Assembly: GCA_965153455.1 (NCBI GenBank)
Contig: OZ234496.1
Coordinates: 9,509,863-9,573,862 of the forward strand
Length of the DNA stretch: 64,000 nt
Reading direction: 5' to 3'
Source: Sphagnum compactum
Taxonomy: Eukaryota; Bryophyta; Sphagnopsida; Sphagnales
The translations under genes and the position numbers were made by a program. The notes under the pieces are model-generated. The model worked only from the letters and a program-made list of their open reading frames with translations. It was not told the DNA's origin and ran no database searches. Below are positions 1 through 12,166 of this stretch, one piece after another; the stretch's first letter is position 1; each line of letters starts with the position of its first letter.

Positions 1-360
1 CCAAGTGGAATAGTCCCCGAGGTGGTATTCCTTGTACCCTTTCCCGGACAAAGCTTGTCCAGCACCGGCGTTAGTGACAGCGAAGGCGAAGATGGTGAAC
101 ACGAAGAGCAGAAGAATGAGCACGAACATGACGAACAGATACAGCCACAAGAGACATGACACTCGGCACCATGCACCGAACACGCCGGCTAACGATACCA
201 AAAGGATAAACACCCCAATGATTATGACGGGCCATTGCAGGAAACGAACGCACACCGTGTTGTGCTGCTTGGCGAGCCAGATGCCGGCTCCGATGATCGG
301 AATCGACAACACGAATGTGACGAAATTCAAAATCCCTGACAACAAATTACTAAACCCCAT
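1..360 (-). CDS. Tetraspanin, N-terminal part (gene continues past the left edge)
   Basis: Reading leftward from the ATG at 360-358 there are 120 open codons to the window edge. The product starts MGFSNLLSGILNFVTF and matches plant tetraspanins (TET8/senescence-associated type). TM1 is about residues 8-28, a short loop contains C37, TM2 is about 44-63 (PVIIIGVFILLVSLAG), the intracellular CRVSC is at 65-69, and TM3 is about 70-95. The large extracellular loop then begins with GYKEYHLGDYSTW (108-120). The loop's GCCK/RP cysteine signature, TM4 and the tail lie outside the window. Family knowledge: four-pass membrane proteins that organise plasma-membrane microdomains and exosome-like vesicles. 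No stop or frameshift is seen, so the visible part looks functional. The start is chosen because it matches the usual plant N-terminus and no in-frame upstream Met fits. Which paralogue it is cannot be told. Confidence 0.9.
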   Translation of the reverse strand, partial: MGFSNLLSGILNFVTFVLSIPIIGAGIWLAKQHNTVCVRFLQWPVIIIGVFILLVSLAGVFGAWCRVSCLLWLYLFVMFVLILLLFVFTIFAFAVTNAGAGQALSGKGYKEYHLGDYSTW

Positions 361-700
361 TCCACCAAAACCGGAAGAAGAAAACCGACGCCCCGGTGTG
401 TTGTCGTCCCTTCTTCACCCACTCCCGCTGTCTCTTTTCACGCCGTATCTTTTCCCGACTTTGTATCTTTCTTGAGCAAGCTTTGTGCTCTTCAAAACTG
501 GTACCAAAACTTGGCTTCCAAAACGACGAATATATAACCAAAAATGCAAATGCAAACTCACGAAACCAAAATGGGGATGTTGAAACCGTAGAAAGAAACT
601 TCACCCAGAGAGCGAAATTGGCAAGAGCAGTGGAATTGTTGGCAATGCTTGGAGGCGGCGCGAGGGGTGGCATATATACTCATGGATTGCAAGAGAGGGG
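361..700 (-). promoter_or_regulatory. Tetraspanin leader and proximal promoter
   Basis: Minus-strand upstream region of the tetraspanin start. Two TATA-like sequences are visible on the minus strand: TTATATATTC near 536-527 (about 170 bases before the ATG) and GTATATATGCC near 679-669 (about 310 bases before it). Either could set the transcription start; the first would leave a leader of roughly 135-140 bases. The stretch is much richer in CpG than the spacer beyond about 1.2 kb. Short open frames here on both strands show no family resemblance. The element choice is inference. Confidence 0.4.
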
Positions 701-1700
701 GGAAGAGAAGAGCATCGGCAGCACATGCAAGGAAAACGTCGCTTGTTTTCGCGCTTGCGTCGGAGGCTGACACTCCCTCCCTCCCTCCCGCGCTTGCTGC
801 AAGCGCGTTGATGTTTCTTGTGCGCAGGGAATAAGGGGGAGGTGCAGCCTGGTTGAGGTTTCAAAATCCAGGTCTTGACAGCCGCAACGGGCAAAGGGCC
901 AAATTCTCGTCAACAGTGGGGACACGGATCCGCGTCTCAAACCAGGATTCGTTCCAGCCATGGCCTAGCCCTTACCACCTTTGCCCATTTAGTCAACTAG
1001 CAGTCGTGAATTTGTGCATTTGCTCTTTTTCTTTTCCTTTAATATATATAATTTCTATCATATATATGGGGGGTGTATCTTGTTTTTGGGTGGTCGGCCA
1101 ACTAGCCAGGGGTTGTTAGCCCACACATCCACTGTCCAAATTGGTAAACTTCACAAATTGTTTGTTGTTTTAATAGCCCAAAATAGGCACCATGTTAGCC
1201 AAGTTAGAAAACTGACACGCCGTTGATTTTAAAAGATTCACAGGCCATTGTATTAAAGCTCAAAATAAGCATCCTTGGTTCCGTTCACTTCAGCTCTTTC
1301 CACTGTGTTTCTCCTACCCCACAAAGTACCTACTTAAATTTGCCAACTTCACATGAAGTGAAGTTGTTTCTTTCCTTCACCCAAATAAGCATCCCATGTA
1401 ACAGTCAGGCACAATTTGTGTTTGGGGGGGGGAGGCGGTTTTGTTTCTTACCAAATCTGCAACAGTCGAGGTCTCCACTAATTGTACCCTTGGCAGTTGC
1501 AAGTGGTTTCAGGTTTTGAGAAGAGGAAGGAAGGAAGGAACGAGGAACCTCACACATCAAACCGACCAAAGAAGACCGCAAAGGGGCAGGCATTTCCTTT
1601 TTTCAAAGGACTTTCCCGTGCTACCTGCTGAGTATCATGGGAAAAAGTATGGATTTATTTATTTATTTGCAGATGTTTTACCCTAGGTAATGGTTGAGGA
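701..1700. other. CpG-rich upstream flank of the tetraspanin gene
   Basis: No gene recognised. The first 250 bases are GC- and CpG-rich and contain a short CCCT run (about 773-789). Beyond about 1000 the sequence becomes AT-rich, with a G run at 1423-1431. Open frames of 60-98 codons on either strand have no recognisable domain. It is probably distal promoter and spacer. Confidence 0.4.
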
Positions 1701-2460
1701 GTGGGGCATCTGTGCCCTCCACCTCAGGTGGGCCAAGGGAGCTTATTTCATAATGTTTTGCTCTCAAGTGGTTATGTAAGTTGATGTAATTAAACAATTA
1801 TTATGTAATTGTCTTAGTGGATAAGTTTGGTGATTTACTTGTTAATAGGATTTCATAATTTAATTTGGTCATGATGCATTGATTTTCACATATTAACTTA
1901 TGTGAAAATCATGGGAGACATGTGTTTAATTTTTTTCTGAATATTTTATGTGAAATCACGAATCATGTGTTTAGTTTTTTTTTGAATATTTTATGTGTAA
2001 TATAAACTTTAGGTAATTTTTTGGTTAGTTTCTTTTTGGATAATATATAAGTAGGTGTTGGTGACCTTGAGAGGGACCTTCACTTGATATAAAATTTTGT
2101 TGTATGAATGTAAAGTTTATTGGAATAGAATTGTGAAAAGATTCAAAATTTTAGTTTTGAAAGGTTTTGATGTTGTTTATGTGTAGTTGATGGTAGGAGA
2201 ATGGTGTGACATATTAGTTATGCATAGAAAATAGAAAGGTAAGAAAATATTTTTGCAACTAAGGACATAGATTTCTATAGCTATGTAACAAACATACATT
2301 GTTTCAGTCCTAAACCCATTTATGATTTACAGTTACCTCCTTGCAAGTGGTTTACCTATGGATTTCAATCTAATACAATATGTTTTTTCTTAGAAAATAG
2401 GAATAAAGAGGTGTTGCCCAATTCTAGCCCCGATAACTATGTACTAATCTTTAAGGGGGG
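1701..2460. other. AT-rich spacer
   Basis: No gene or structured repeat seen. It holds a short local duplication around 1880-1990 (two segments containing 'atgtgtttaatttttttctgaatattttatgtg' variants), which looks like simple local copying. Confidence 0.3.
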
Positions 2461-2706
2461 TTACCATAGCCTAAGGCCAGTTTCCACATTCACAAAACGA
2501 ATAATTACTTTTTTTCAAAAGATGAGTTCATTTTTAAAATATTGAAATTATATATTTTTCATCATTTACTATAATATTGTGATATGAGTAGTGAGATTAT
2601 TTAGAATGTAACCTATGATAATTATGATGATTTTCAAAATGTCAACTTCATATTTTTCACAAATTTTCATTTCACTATTTTGAGGATCATACAGACCTTA
2701 AGGTAA
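2461..2706. mobile_element. TIR miniature element, copy 1
   Basis: A 246-bp non-coding segment bounded by inverted ends of the type TTACC...CTAAGGCCAG at left and ACCTTAAGGTAA at right. It aligns along its whole length with 59100-59335: both contain TTTCCACATT, AATAATTA and AATTATGATGATTTTCAA in the same order. Ends plus length suggest a MITE. No transposase is encoded. The target duplication is unclear because the TTA/TAA ends could be TIR or TA duplication. The superfamily is not assigned. Confidence 0.55.
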
Positions 2707-3082
2707 TACTGTAGTTGAAAAAGTCCTACCCTGCCCATATGTTATGACCAGGGTGAACCAGCACCCAAATATCACCTGGCCTAAAATTGTAGGGCAAGAC
2801 TGCATTGCCTTAAGCCACACCCCTAGGTACACCTCCCCCACCCTCCTTCAGGTGTGTGGGCACCAGGTGAATACACCTGAATGGCACATTATGGCATTAA
2901 CTAGGGTGCCCAGTAAATAGTGTAATGAATTGGATAAATTTTACTTCCATCTGAAATCCTCATGCTTAACCCCTTAACTTTGATCATAACTTTCAATTAA
3001 GTTTGATCTTTTGAAATCCTCAACCAAAAAATGTAATTAAGAGGAAAGGAGCAACTACAAACTGTAAAAACCTTCACGGATG
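2707..3082. other. Spacer
   Basis: No gene recognised. Contains a C-rich patch (about 2815-2850) and a partly self-complementary stretch with repeated 'caggtg' words at 2850-2880. Nothing further supported. Confidence 0.25.
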
Positions 3083-3275
3083 CAAGGTACCAATGTTGTG
3101 AGGGTATTGAATTTAAAGGGTAAAAATCAGGATTCAAGGTTAGGTTCTAGAGTCTCCGATTCGAATTGACATCATTTTGTTGGAACTAGCATAGAAATCT
3201 AACCGTGGACAAAATGTTTTGCTAATTTAGAACTAGAACCAAAATTGTGAAAAACTATTTTTGAAAATAGGGTTA

Positions 3276-3319
<44 letters not shown>

Positions 3320-3684
3320 GTGCTAAAAAGATGACTTAAAATAAAGTTAATATGTAGATTGAACTTTATAATTATAATATTAATTATAATTAGTTATTCA
3401 ACTCTATACTTAGATCGACTTTTATTTTAATTTGTTGTAAAACTTTGTACCCACATAATCTTTAACATTGCCGAATGTGCAATGTGTACATAGAACTGGA
3501 CCAAAAACCGATTTCAAAAATTACTGAATTTTTAAAAATGTGATAGAAACCAAAAAGTTCAAAATTTGGAAGAACTCGGCTCAAACCCTTATCTGGAGAT
3601 AACCTTCACATAAATTTTGAAATGTTAAAACTGGACCAGAGGTTCTTTCACGAAAAGGAAGAACCACACAACACTGCAAGGTAC
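3083..3684. mobile_element. Non-autonomous hAT-type element with 8-bp target duplication
   Basis: The direct repeat CAAGGTAC occurs at 3083-3090 and 3677-3684. The 586 bp between them start CAATGTTGTG and end CACAACACTG, which are inverted copies with one mismatch. An 8-bp target duplication and CA(A/G)TG-type ends are typical of the hAT superfamily. No transposase frame is present, so it depended on another element. A (TA)n(CA)n microsatellite (3279-3319) lies inside. Sequences resembling its right end (GAACCAC-CAACACTG) recur near 58033-58048 and 58511-58526 in the PEBP gene introns, which indicates a dispersed family. The perfect target duplication suggests a fairly recent insertion. Confidence 0.75.
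3279..3319. repeat. (TA)n(CA)n microsatellite
   Basis: About 15 TA units followed directly by about 6 CA units, inside the hAT-type element. Confidence 0.9.
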
Positions 3685-4160
3685 CTAACTTACATTGTAG
3701 ACAAACACATGTGAGATGAAGGTGCACGAATCTTTTGTGGATGGTGTACAACATTGCAAAAAGTGTGTGGAAGTCCCCAATGGAAGTGGCTTTTGGGTTT
3801 TGAAAGTCAATTGTTGAAGGTGTAAAATGTGTAACCGCGGAAACACAAAAATATTAAAATGCAACCATGTGAGAAATGGAAAAATAAATAAAGAAAATGT
3901 CGTCATGGTCAAACTTAATTTGACAATTTTGCTTAAATACTTGATGGCAATACCTTTAGAAAAGTGTTTCAAAATAAAAAATTAAGGCCCCGCCCCAAAA
4001 AAAACACACAGTGTTTCAAATTTCCATTAGGTTAGGTACATGTTCTAGTTGATGATTCTCCCCCAAATAATAAAGGCAAGGTACATACATCCCCTAGTAC
4101 TAGTTTTTGGAAGCACACTTGCAAGTTGGAACCATCAAATATTCGGTTCGGAAAGATAAC
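3685..4160. other. AT-rich spacer
   Basis: No gene recognised. The minus-strand frame of 95 codons here has no domain and lies in low-complexity sequence. Confidence 0.25.
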
Positions 4161-4164
4161 CCCC

Positions 4165-4382
4165 GAGATGAGCGGTGATGGCTCAAATGGTATAGCCCCT
4201 TTCTTGTTTGGGAACCTGGGACCTCAAAAAAGATTCTGGGTCCAAACTCACTAGTGTGCTCGAGTGAAAGCCTAGCCTGCCCTTTGCCACCAAGCTTCAC
4301 TTGGGGGGTGCCGATGACTCATGTGGTCGGGTCTGCTGTTGTGCTACCCAATAAAATAAAATAAAATAAATAATAATGATAA
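4165..4382 (+). mobile_element. tRNA-like SINE
   Basis: The left part resembles a pol III promoter: an A-box-like TGGCTCAAATGG (4179-4190) and a B-box-like GGGTCCAAACTC (about 4238-4249). A unique body follows, with GGTGCCGATGACTCATG and TGCTGTTGTGCTACCC. It ends in an A-rich tail of AATAA repeats (from about 4350). This order and a length of about 215 bp fit plant SINEs moved by LINE machinery. The box spacing is wider than in a true tRNA, so it is not a tRNA gene. No flanking target duplication could be fixed by eye. Confidence 0.55.
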
Positions 4383-5760
4383 TTTTATATATGAAGACTT
4401 TTTTGATTTTTTGAGTTGAGTTGAAGGGCATATTCCTCATTGTATTTTATTTCTTCCACTGTTTTGGGGGTTGTTTAAAAAAATTGAATGCCCACTTCAA
4501 GGGGTGTTCCGTTTTTTTAAACACCTCCCATTTGCATTGCTAACAATAGTTCTTGTTCCTCCACTATAGCTACATGGTGGCACTACCCATAATTTGGCAA
4601 GATTTTGGCAATGTTTTTTACAATCTTGTTGGAATGTGGGATATGAACTTGATAACCTCTGGAACCTAAATCATTGGCAATTAGGTAATGCAGGGAAACT
4701 ATAGTGGTAAACACTTGACAAGGTCATTCAGAAATATAGGAAGATTCAAGGAAGGTAATAGCTAATGTGTGGTGGACATCTTTGAGAGGAATCTTACCAC
4801 TTCAATCTCATCACCAACACTACAACTTAACATTTTAGTGGCTGAAGGAGGGCCTTCAATGTTTAGGGCCGCTTTAGATGAAGGTCCAAGGTCCAATGAA
4901 ATAGACCAATCCTATTGGCTGATGAGAGTCATAAATCGGAACCCATGGCCTTTAGATAAGGGTCCAAGACCAAAAGTGGCAAATCAAGGCTAAACCTACA
5001 TGGCACCATTTTGGAGGCAAAATCAATTGGTTGGGACCAAAAAAACTAGAGCTCAAAGGAGAGCTCATGATTTGGAGAACCAAGGTGCAAGCTAGGGTTT
5101 TGGGGTTTAGGGTTTAGGCATGGTCCAACCCAAGGATTCAATTTGCTATAATTATCCTTTTTCTAACACTTTTTTGACGTGTATACACACTATCACAACA
5201 GTTAAACAAATAGAGATTGGTACACCGTATGGAAAACCAAATTTTTAGCCAAAGATTGGAGGAAATTTATGCAGGCTTACCTACCCACCCAAAATCCCCT
5301 TCTCCAAACCCTAGAAATAGGAACCACAAGAAATCAATAGAAAGAGGCTATAGGCATGATCCCCCTCCCCCCTCTCTCAATGGAATTTGTTCATCTTTCT
5401 TAAAATAGACACTTATTTATCTTTATCTTTGGATTTTATTATATGTGTTATTCCCTTTTTACTCTTACCCATTAATGAACCCAGAGCTATTGATTAGGTG
5501 TGTACTATGTACATTATAGATAGATAGACCTGTTTGCAAAAGGCCTCAAATTTGACTAGTGATTCTTCATAAGCTTCTCTATTCTTGAAACTAATTGTTA
5601 TATCCAATATGGGAGGTTTTTCTCTTAAAAATTCAACTTTATAGAATACCCAATTTTGAAATAGTCAGCTACCCTAAGGGGGTTGGTTAACCTTTAAGTG
5701 TTATACATAGCAAGCATCCATGTTGTCAAATTTGAATATGACAACCCTAGATAAATATTT
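4383..5760. other. Spacer with a short telomere-like motif
   Basis: No gene recognised. At about 5094-5119 there are two TTTAGGG units next to degenerate TAGGG words, too short to be a telomeric array. The 60-74 codon frames here have no family resemblance. Confidence 0.3.
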
Positions 5761-8700
5761 TTTAGTTTTCAATCAGTAATGAAATAGGAAACAAAAAAAA
5801 AACCTTCACCATCATTTTGGGTGCTTTTCTCATCACTTTCACATACAATTCATGGAAGCGGCAATCTTGTGAAAAAACACACACACAAAATGCTGCACCT
5901 TTAGGTGACTTCATGGAATGTAGCAAAAGAGTTTTGATGGACACTCAAATTCACCCCACCCATATACAAGAGAAAGAGAAGACGCATGTAAGGTAATTGT
6001 ATATTGCACAATACATGTCATAAATGTGCATTTTCAAGTTAATGAGTAATTGTGAATCTCATATGGTGATTTAGTGTATGATAAAGCCCAAGGGCAAGAA
6101 CAATACAAAAATAAGGGTGTGCAAGACAAGAGTTGAAAACAAGCCCCATTTTGGTAATGTTCTCCCTTGTGGACTTTACATAATGTCAAAATTGATGCAA
6201 CCTTCATATAGGGGGGAGCTATGTGTTTTTCATAAAGCCCACTATGAAAACAAAACACTTGCTCACAAGGCGAAGGAAAAACTTGCTTTATAATATGCCC
6301 TCAAGTTACAATGCAAAAATTCTAAGAGGTTTTAACATCTTGAAGAGTTCTAAGCATTGACCTTTTTGAGTCAAGATGGTAATCTAGCCTTTTTAAGCCA
6401 TTAAATGTGAAGCACAAAAGGCTTGTATTTTGTGTCCCACATCGTTCTAGTGGGATGAATTCCATGACATATGATTTTTTGCAATGTAATGATTTCAAAA
6501 AAATACAAAATTAATGATTTTTCTAATGAAATTCTAATTACATTTTGATCTTTAAAAAAATTGATTACTTTGTCATGGCCTTCTTTGCCCTCCATCAAGC
6601 AAAATACATTAGTATATGTGTGGCAAAGTAACCCAAGACTCAATTTGGGTGAAAACTTTGACTATGTGTTCATTTGCTCATATTCACTCAAATAAACTTT
6701 CATAAGCTCCATAGATGCAAATGTTATCATTTAAACAAAACAAAGTTGATTGAAAATTGGGCCACATGGTACCTTATGTTATGCTTTGGGCAAGTTCATT
6801 TACTATAAATGTTAATGTTGATATTAATTTATTTTAGAATTCATATGTAAAGAAATAATTTCAAAATATTTTTCACATGTATTTTAAAATTATTTTGAAA
6901 TGAATATACCCATGGGTCAACACTTGTTGCACATATATGGAGAGTGGCCATTATAGAATTCAATCCTAAAAGGTTTTTTTGTGCCATCACTTTGTAATTA
7001 CTATAATTCTTGTCTAACAATTTAAAAAGACCATGTGGAAGTTGAAAAATGGGAGAAAAAAATACTATTGGAAAATGATCATAATATTTAACAAAAAGCA
7101 TTTCAATCCTACCCTAATGCTATTGTACCAAAGATCAGAGCATGTTACAATTTGGAAAAAGAAATTCATCATGAATTATTGTATATTTTAGCATAATAAT
7201 TTTGCAAAAAGATATTCTTCTTTTCACCAATTTGCATTTTTAAAATTGACCTTCATTTTTAATTTGATGACTAGTATAATGTCTTCTCTCGTCATGTCGT
7301 GTGCACAAAAGAAAAATGCATATACAAGGTGGGTTTTGCCCAACAAAGAAGGACCTATGAACATCACATTTAAAACCTCCCTAAGAGTAAATATGAGTAA
7401 ACAATAATAAATAAAAGATCAATTTTGTAACAAATATATTGCTTACAATGGTGTCAATTAGTATAATTAAGAAGATCTCCTTCACTCAAAATAAACACAC
7501 TTGCAACAACAATAGTTAAGGCTAACCATTGCCCCATGATTTTTTCATGCCACTCTTCAACATACTAAGCCATGGCTCCAAAACTCCTTTTGATTTTGAA
7601 ATTGGTACAAAATAAAATGACTGTGAGGAGGCTTGCAAGTGGTTTGAAGGATGTTTGATAGCCATAGTAATAACACACAACATCATTCAATGGTGTCACA
7701 TGTTGGAGCAAAGACTAAATTGACTACATCAAAATGCTACAAGAAAGAAAATTTCATTGTTGAAAAGGAATTTAACTTTGCATTTCATTTTTCAATATCT
7801 CACTTGGTCCAAAGAAAAGGAATAAACAAATGAGTGACACATTTTGGGATCAAATGTGCGAAGGTTACTATTTTTTTTTTTTTTTTAAAAAAAAAACTAT
7901 TGACCTAATGTTTGTGCAATAAAGTCAACCTAATCAAGTGGGTGTGATCAAACATGACATTATCAAGTTTCTAGGAAATTTTTATCTATCCATGCATTTT
8001 TTGAATGGAACCAACATAATAAACACCTTGTAAATTTTTTTGAATTTGTACAAATTTAAACATCCAAAAGGTTTGAGCTTTATTGTCATTCACCATTAGT
8101 TGATGTTGAAAGATCCCTTTTTTTGGGTTGATGTGTGTAATGAAATGAAGAATACCTTGGCTATGAAATGGAATATTTATTTTTCTATTATCAAATGAAA
8201 TGTTGGCCAAGTAGAAATCATGGACATTGAAAAATCTACCCCCATTCCTACACACCATTATTCATTTTGGTCAAAAGTGACCAAAAGGTAGAGCAAGTGG
8301 TGAAAGCCATTAAAAATGTGGGGTGAATGCATGAATAGGTGGACTAATATTGATGTCATAGTGCAATTTTGTGCAAGGTAATTTTGTTCATGCTTTGGGG
8401 TGAAAAAAATACAAAGGAAATGGATTTATGAAAACGTATTCAATTATCAGTTTTGATCCACCCATTTGTACCTTCATTGGCTTGTGCCATGAAAGTTCAA
8501 ACAAGGGTGACATGACATATGGTTGCAACCACATTGAAAAAAATAGTGAGGTGCATTTTTGTTAAAAGAAATCAAAAGTGCCCACTTGGGTGAACATTTA
8601 TAAGCAATTGATAATCTCATCAAGGTGAGGTGGCCAAATATAATTGATTGTTTAGGGTGTTTGCATGGTTTGGTTGACACAAAAAATGTCACAATGTTGT

Positions 8701-11700
8701 AGTTTTCATTACAAGCAAAAATTGAATGATTTGGGGACATAATTTGAAAAGGTCTAAAGGTCAAAATATGACATTAAATGTGGTTCATATCTTAATCTAT
8801 TATGATGTTGAGAAATTGGTGCAAATAAGAATGATGTAATAGTCTTTTGAAGTACATTTGGGTAAATTCATAATAAAAACAACCATGGGTGCCAAGGTTG
8901 CATTTTACACTTGGCCTACATGTATTGATTTATTAAATACCAAAATTTCATTTTAAATGTAAATTTTGGGACTAAATGTCAATATTGAGACTAAATAAGA
9001 CCCATAATATAATCAGAATTTTAAAAAATTCATCAAGACTTACATCATAACTAAAAATACAACTTTGCTTTGAACAATGATCACAAATTTTGAAACTTTT
9101 TAGTCATCAAGGATGTTAAAAATTAGAATCAACAACATCCTTTAAAAGGTCAATATATGTGCACCTAAAAGGATCAACACATGTGGCCCTTCTTGTGAAA
9201 TATATTAGAGTCCATAATACATTTGAAGACATTTGGTGTATGTTTGAGTAATAAAAAACACATTCAAATTTTTTAAAGTCTTGAAAAAAGACCCACTCAA
9301 CAAGTGTTTTGCATATGACAAAGGACTTTAATAACATAATTCATAAGATTCCAATTTCATGAGGAACCAAACACAATTCCAAATAATGGATAAATAATTC
9401 AATAAATACAAATGATGGTGATCTTGCAAAATAATAGAAGTACATTTTTCATTATGTTCAACACCTTTTTGGTTCCTTTTACCATGATAGCAAGCATTTG
9501 TAACATATAATTTCTTCTCACAAAATAATCATTTAAATAAAAGGACTAAAAAGGATTTCTTTTAGTTGGAATTTTGTCATGTGCTATCACATTAGCAGCT
9601 ACACTTATTATGACTTAACCATGTAACTAAATTAACATTCTTGACAATTTGTTAATGAAATGTTGCACATCAATGTATATATGTACAAAGAACAATCTTT
9701 CATGTCAAATTTTTTTCAACTTCTTTTTAAATCATGAATATGATATTTAAATGTTTGGTGGTACATTATGTGATCATAATGATGATGGTTTATGTTTGAG
9801 CATAAACATCAAACATATGTTTATGATGTTTGTAAGTTATAAAATGTTCTTCCTTTGAAAATGGAACGGCTTAAGTGTTGATTGTATTTATTCACAAAAT
9901 TAAAGTAGAATTTTTGAATTCATAGAAAAAAAGTATACTACTATGAAATAGGGTGTTATAGACAAGTTTTATAATGTAATTAATGTACATTTACTTAAAG
10001 AAACACATATGAAATAGTTTGAAATTCACAATTGCTTTATTTTATTTTGATTCCTTTTATGTCCACCATCATATGCAAATGTGCTTTAAGGATTTTTTTT
10101 TAAAATCACAATTTACAAATTGATATAAAATTTTTTGTAATTTTTATGACCCAAAAATATGTCAACTTATACAATTATATAAATGTGTATTTAAAAAATT
10201 ATCATAAATATGTCATTTGAAAGTCTTTTAAGAGTCCTTTAGGCAACATAAATATTATTTGTAATATATTTAAAATGTTTTTGAAGGTAGGTTCAAATGA
10301 AATTCATTTCATAATTTCCCAAATGTTGTTATAATACATTAAGAGTTTTGTTGCACAAGTTCATTAAAAAAATTTAATTTAATTTATCACTTAACACAAA
10401 AAAATAAATCAAACAATTATAACAATTGAAATCATAACTTTTTTAAGATACAACACACATTTGTATTTCAAGTTTGGACAATGCTACAAGTATAGGAACA
10501 TTAACTCTAACTTTCCACATTGAATTTGCACCACCTTCATATTCAATAGTTGTAGTTCCCTTGCCACTTGTCAACCTACTTAAAAAATCACATAAATGGG
10601 ATAAAGCCCAAATTGAAACATAGGTTTGGCAAATTGAAAAAATAAATTATGCAATAGGGCACCAAAAATAGATGGATTTTACTTCATCGTATGTGGTTGT
10701 TGTTTTTTTGGGCCCACATATGTTCAATGAAATCATGTTGTAAAACATAATGCACCTCATAATTTTCAACCTCTTTAGTGCCATCCATCTTTGTATTGTT
10801 AAAATGTGATGCCGCAACCCATGTTCATTGTGTGTTTTTCAAAACATGGTTCCAAATTTAGAATCAACTCATCCTTTACAATCATGTTGTGTGACACAAG
10901 CTATTAAAATTTCAAATATAATGTGTTTATGCTATTATCGAATTGGATTTTGCACTATGGCAAACCAACTTTGCAAAACATTGAAGCAACATTGGACATC
11001 TTTTTTGATAGCCTTTTGAACTTGAATAAAACACACACAATTTTCTTATTGTGGCTCATGGACAATATACATGCAACAAGACCATCTTGGGTACATCATG
11101 TTGTCCACAAACAAATATTACCTAGAGTCCATGCATTGTGGTTCACCTCAAATTCAAAATTTGCACCAAGCCCACACAACACATTGGCAATGAATGAAAT
11201 CCTATCAAACACATTGAGGTTATTATTTGACTTGGTAATCCAAAATGATAATGCCATATATCTAAAGACTTTGGTTAGTTTTAAGGGTGGTCATTTGTTA
11301 TATTTATCTATAACACATGAAACAAACTTGGGTACTTTTTTGATATGTTATAAAATAATGGATTTTTTTGTGTTGTTTGGAAAAATATGGAAGTGGCTTT
11401 CCCAAAGGTTAGCCATTCCAAAATGATTGAACTATGTCTTTTTTGGGTGAAAAATGTCTTTGCCAAGCCACTAGATAGTTTTTTTTAGTGATAGTGCATA
11501 TAATCCAAGAACATGAACATCGCTAGAAATTACCTTGGGTTTGATTGATGTGCATTTCTTGTTGGTTGTTGAAGGTACTTATTCATATTTGAAAACATCT
11601 TTCATAGCTTTCACAAATCATTTCAAACTAAACATTGCAATAATTTGTCATATGACAATATAACAACAATACTCATCTAATCAATTAGCTACCATTCCAT

Positions 11701-12148
11701 ATGTGAAGTACCTACAAGCAACTGTGACTTTTTGAATTGTGGATAAACCCATTCCACCATAGTTGTCATGCTTCTACACAAAATAAAGTTCATGGTTAGC
11801 AATAGAGTCCATGATGTAAACAAACATAAAACCACTTCATTCTATTGTCTATGGAATATCTTGACATCATACACCAATATGTGAACAAGGCAATCTTTTT
11901 GAATTTTTTTCATTGAACTTTCTATTTATGTGCAAATTGGGTTTGCACCTAGGTCTATTGCCACTTTGTTGACACCTCAAAAGTGCTAGTTAGGATGTAT
12001 ATCAGGCAACATTTGCACAAAATCATTTTCACCCTCACCATCGCCCAATTCAATAGTTGATTTCATAAGCAAAGCTTTTTTCCAAGCCTCCATGTTGGTA
12101 TGCCCACAATGGAGAATATCACACAATGCAAGTTTGGAGAGAATTACA
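5761..12148. other. AT-rich, CpG-depleted spacer, probably decayed repeats
   Basis: About 6.4 kb without a recognisable gene. The stretch is very AT-rich, with very few CG dinucleotides and many ATG/CAT and TTTG/CAAA words. Such depletion fits long-methylated repeat DNA. A T-run directly followed by an A-run (7870-7906) would form a simple hairpin. The longest open frame (10923-11426, plus, 167 codons) shows no domain, and its composition follows the surrounding DNA. No reverse transcriptase, integrase or LTR was recognised. Confidence 0.35.
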
Positions 12149-12166
12149 CTACAACAAAAAAATCAA
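12149..12166 (+). repeat. CACTA-like terminal motif
   Basis: CACTACAACAAAAAAATC resembles the outer end of CACTA (En/Spm) transposons (CACTACAAGAAAA type). No matching inverted end could be placed by eye, so it may be a lone or chance copy. Noted because CACTA coding relics lie at 24.8-27.0 and 33.3-35.9 kb. Confidence 0.3.

Noticed and set aside
4165-4382. A tRNA gene
   Set aside because: A- and B-box-like words are present but the spacing is too wide, there is no cloverleaf, and an A-rich tail follows; a SINE fits better.
5094-5119. Interstitial telomere array
   Set aside because: Only two TTTAGGG units with degenerate neighbours, too short to be meaningful.
10923-11426. 167-codon plus-strand open frame, the longest in the left half
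   Set aside because: No domain, no signal and no conserved motif. Residue content follows the AT-rich DNA and it lies in CpG-depleted spacer.
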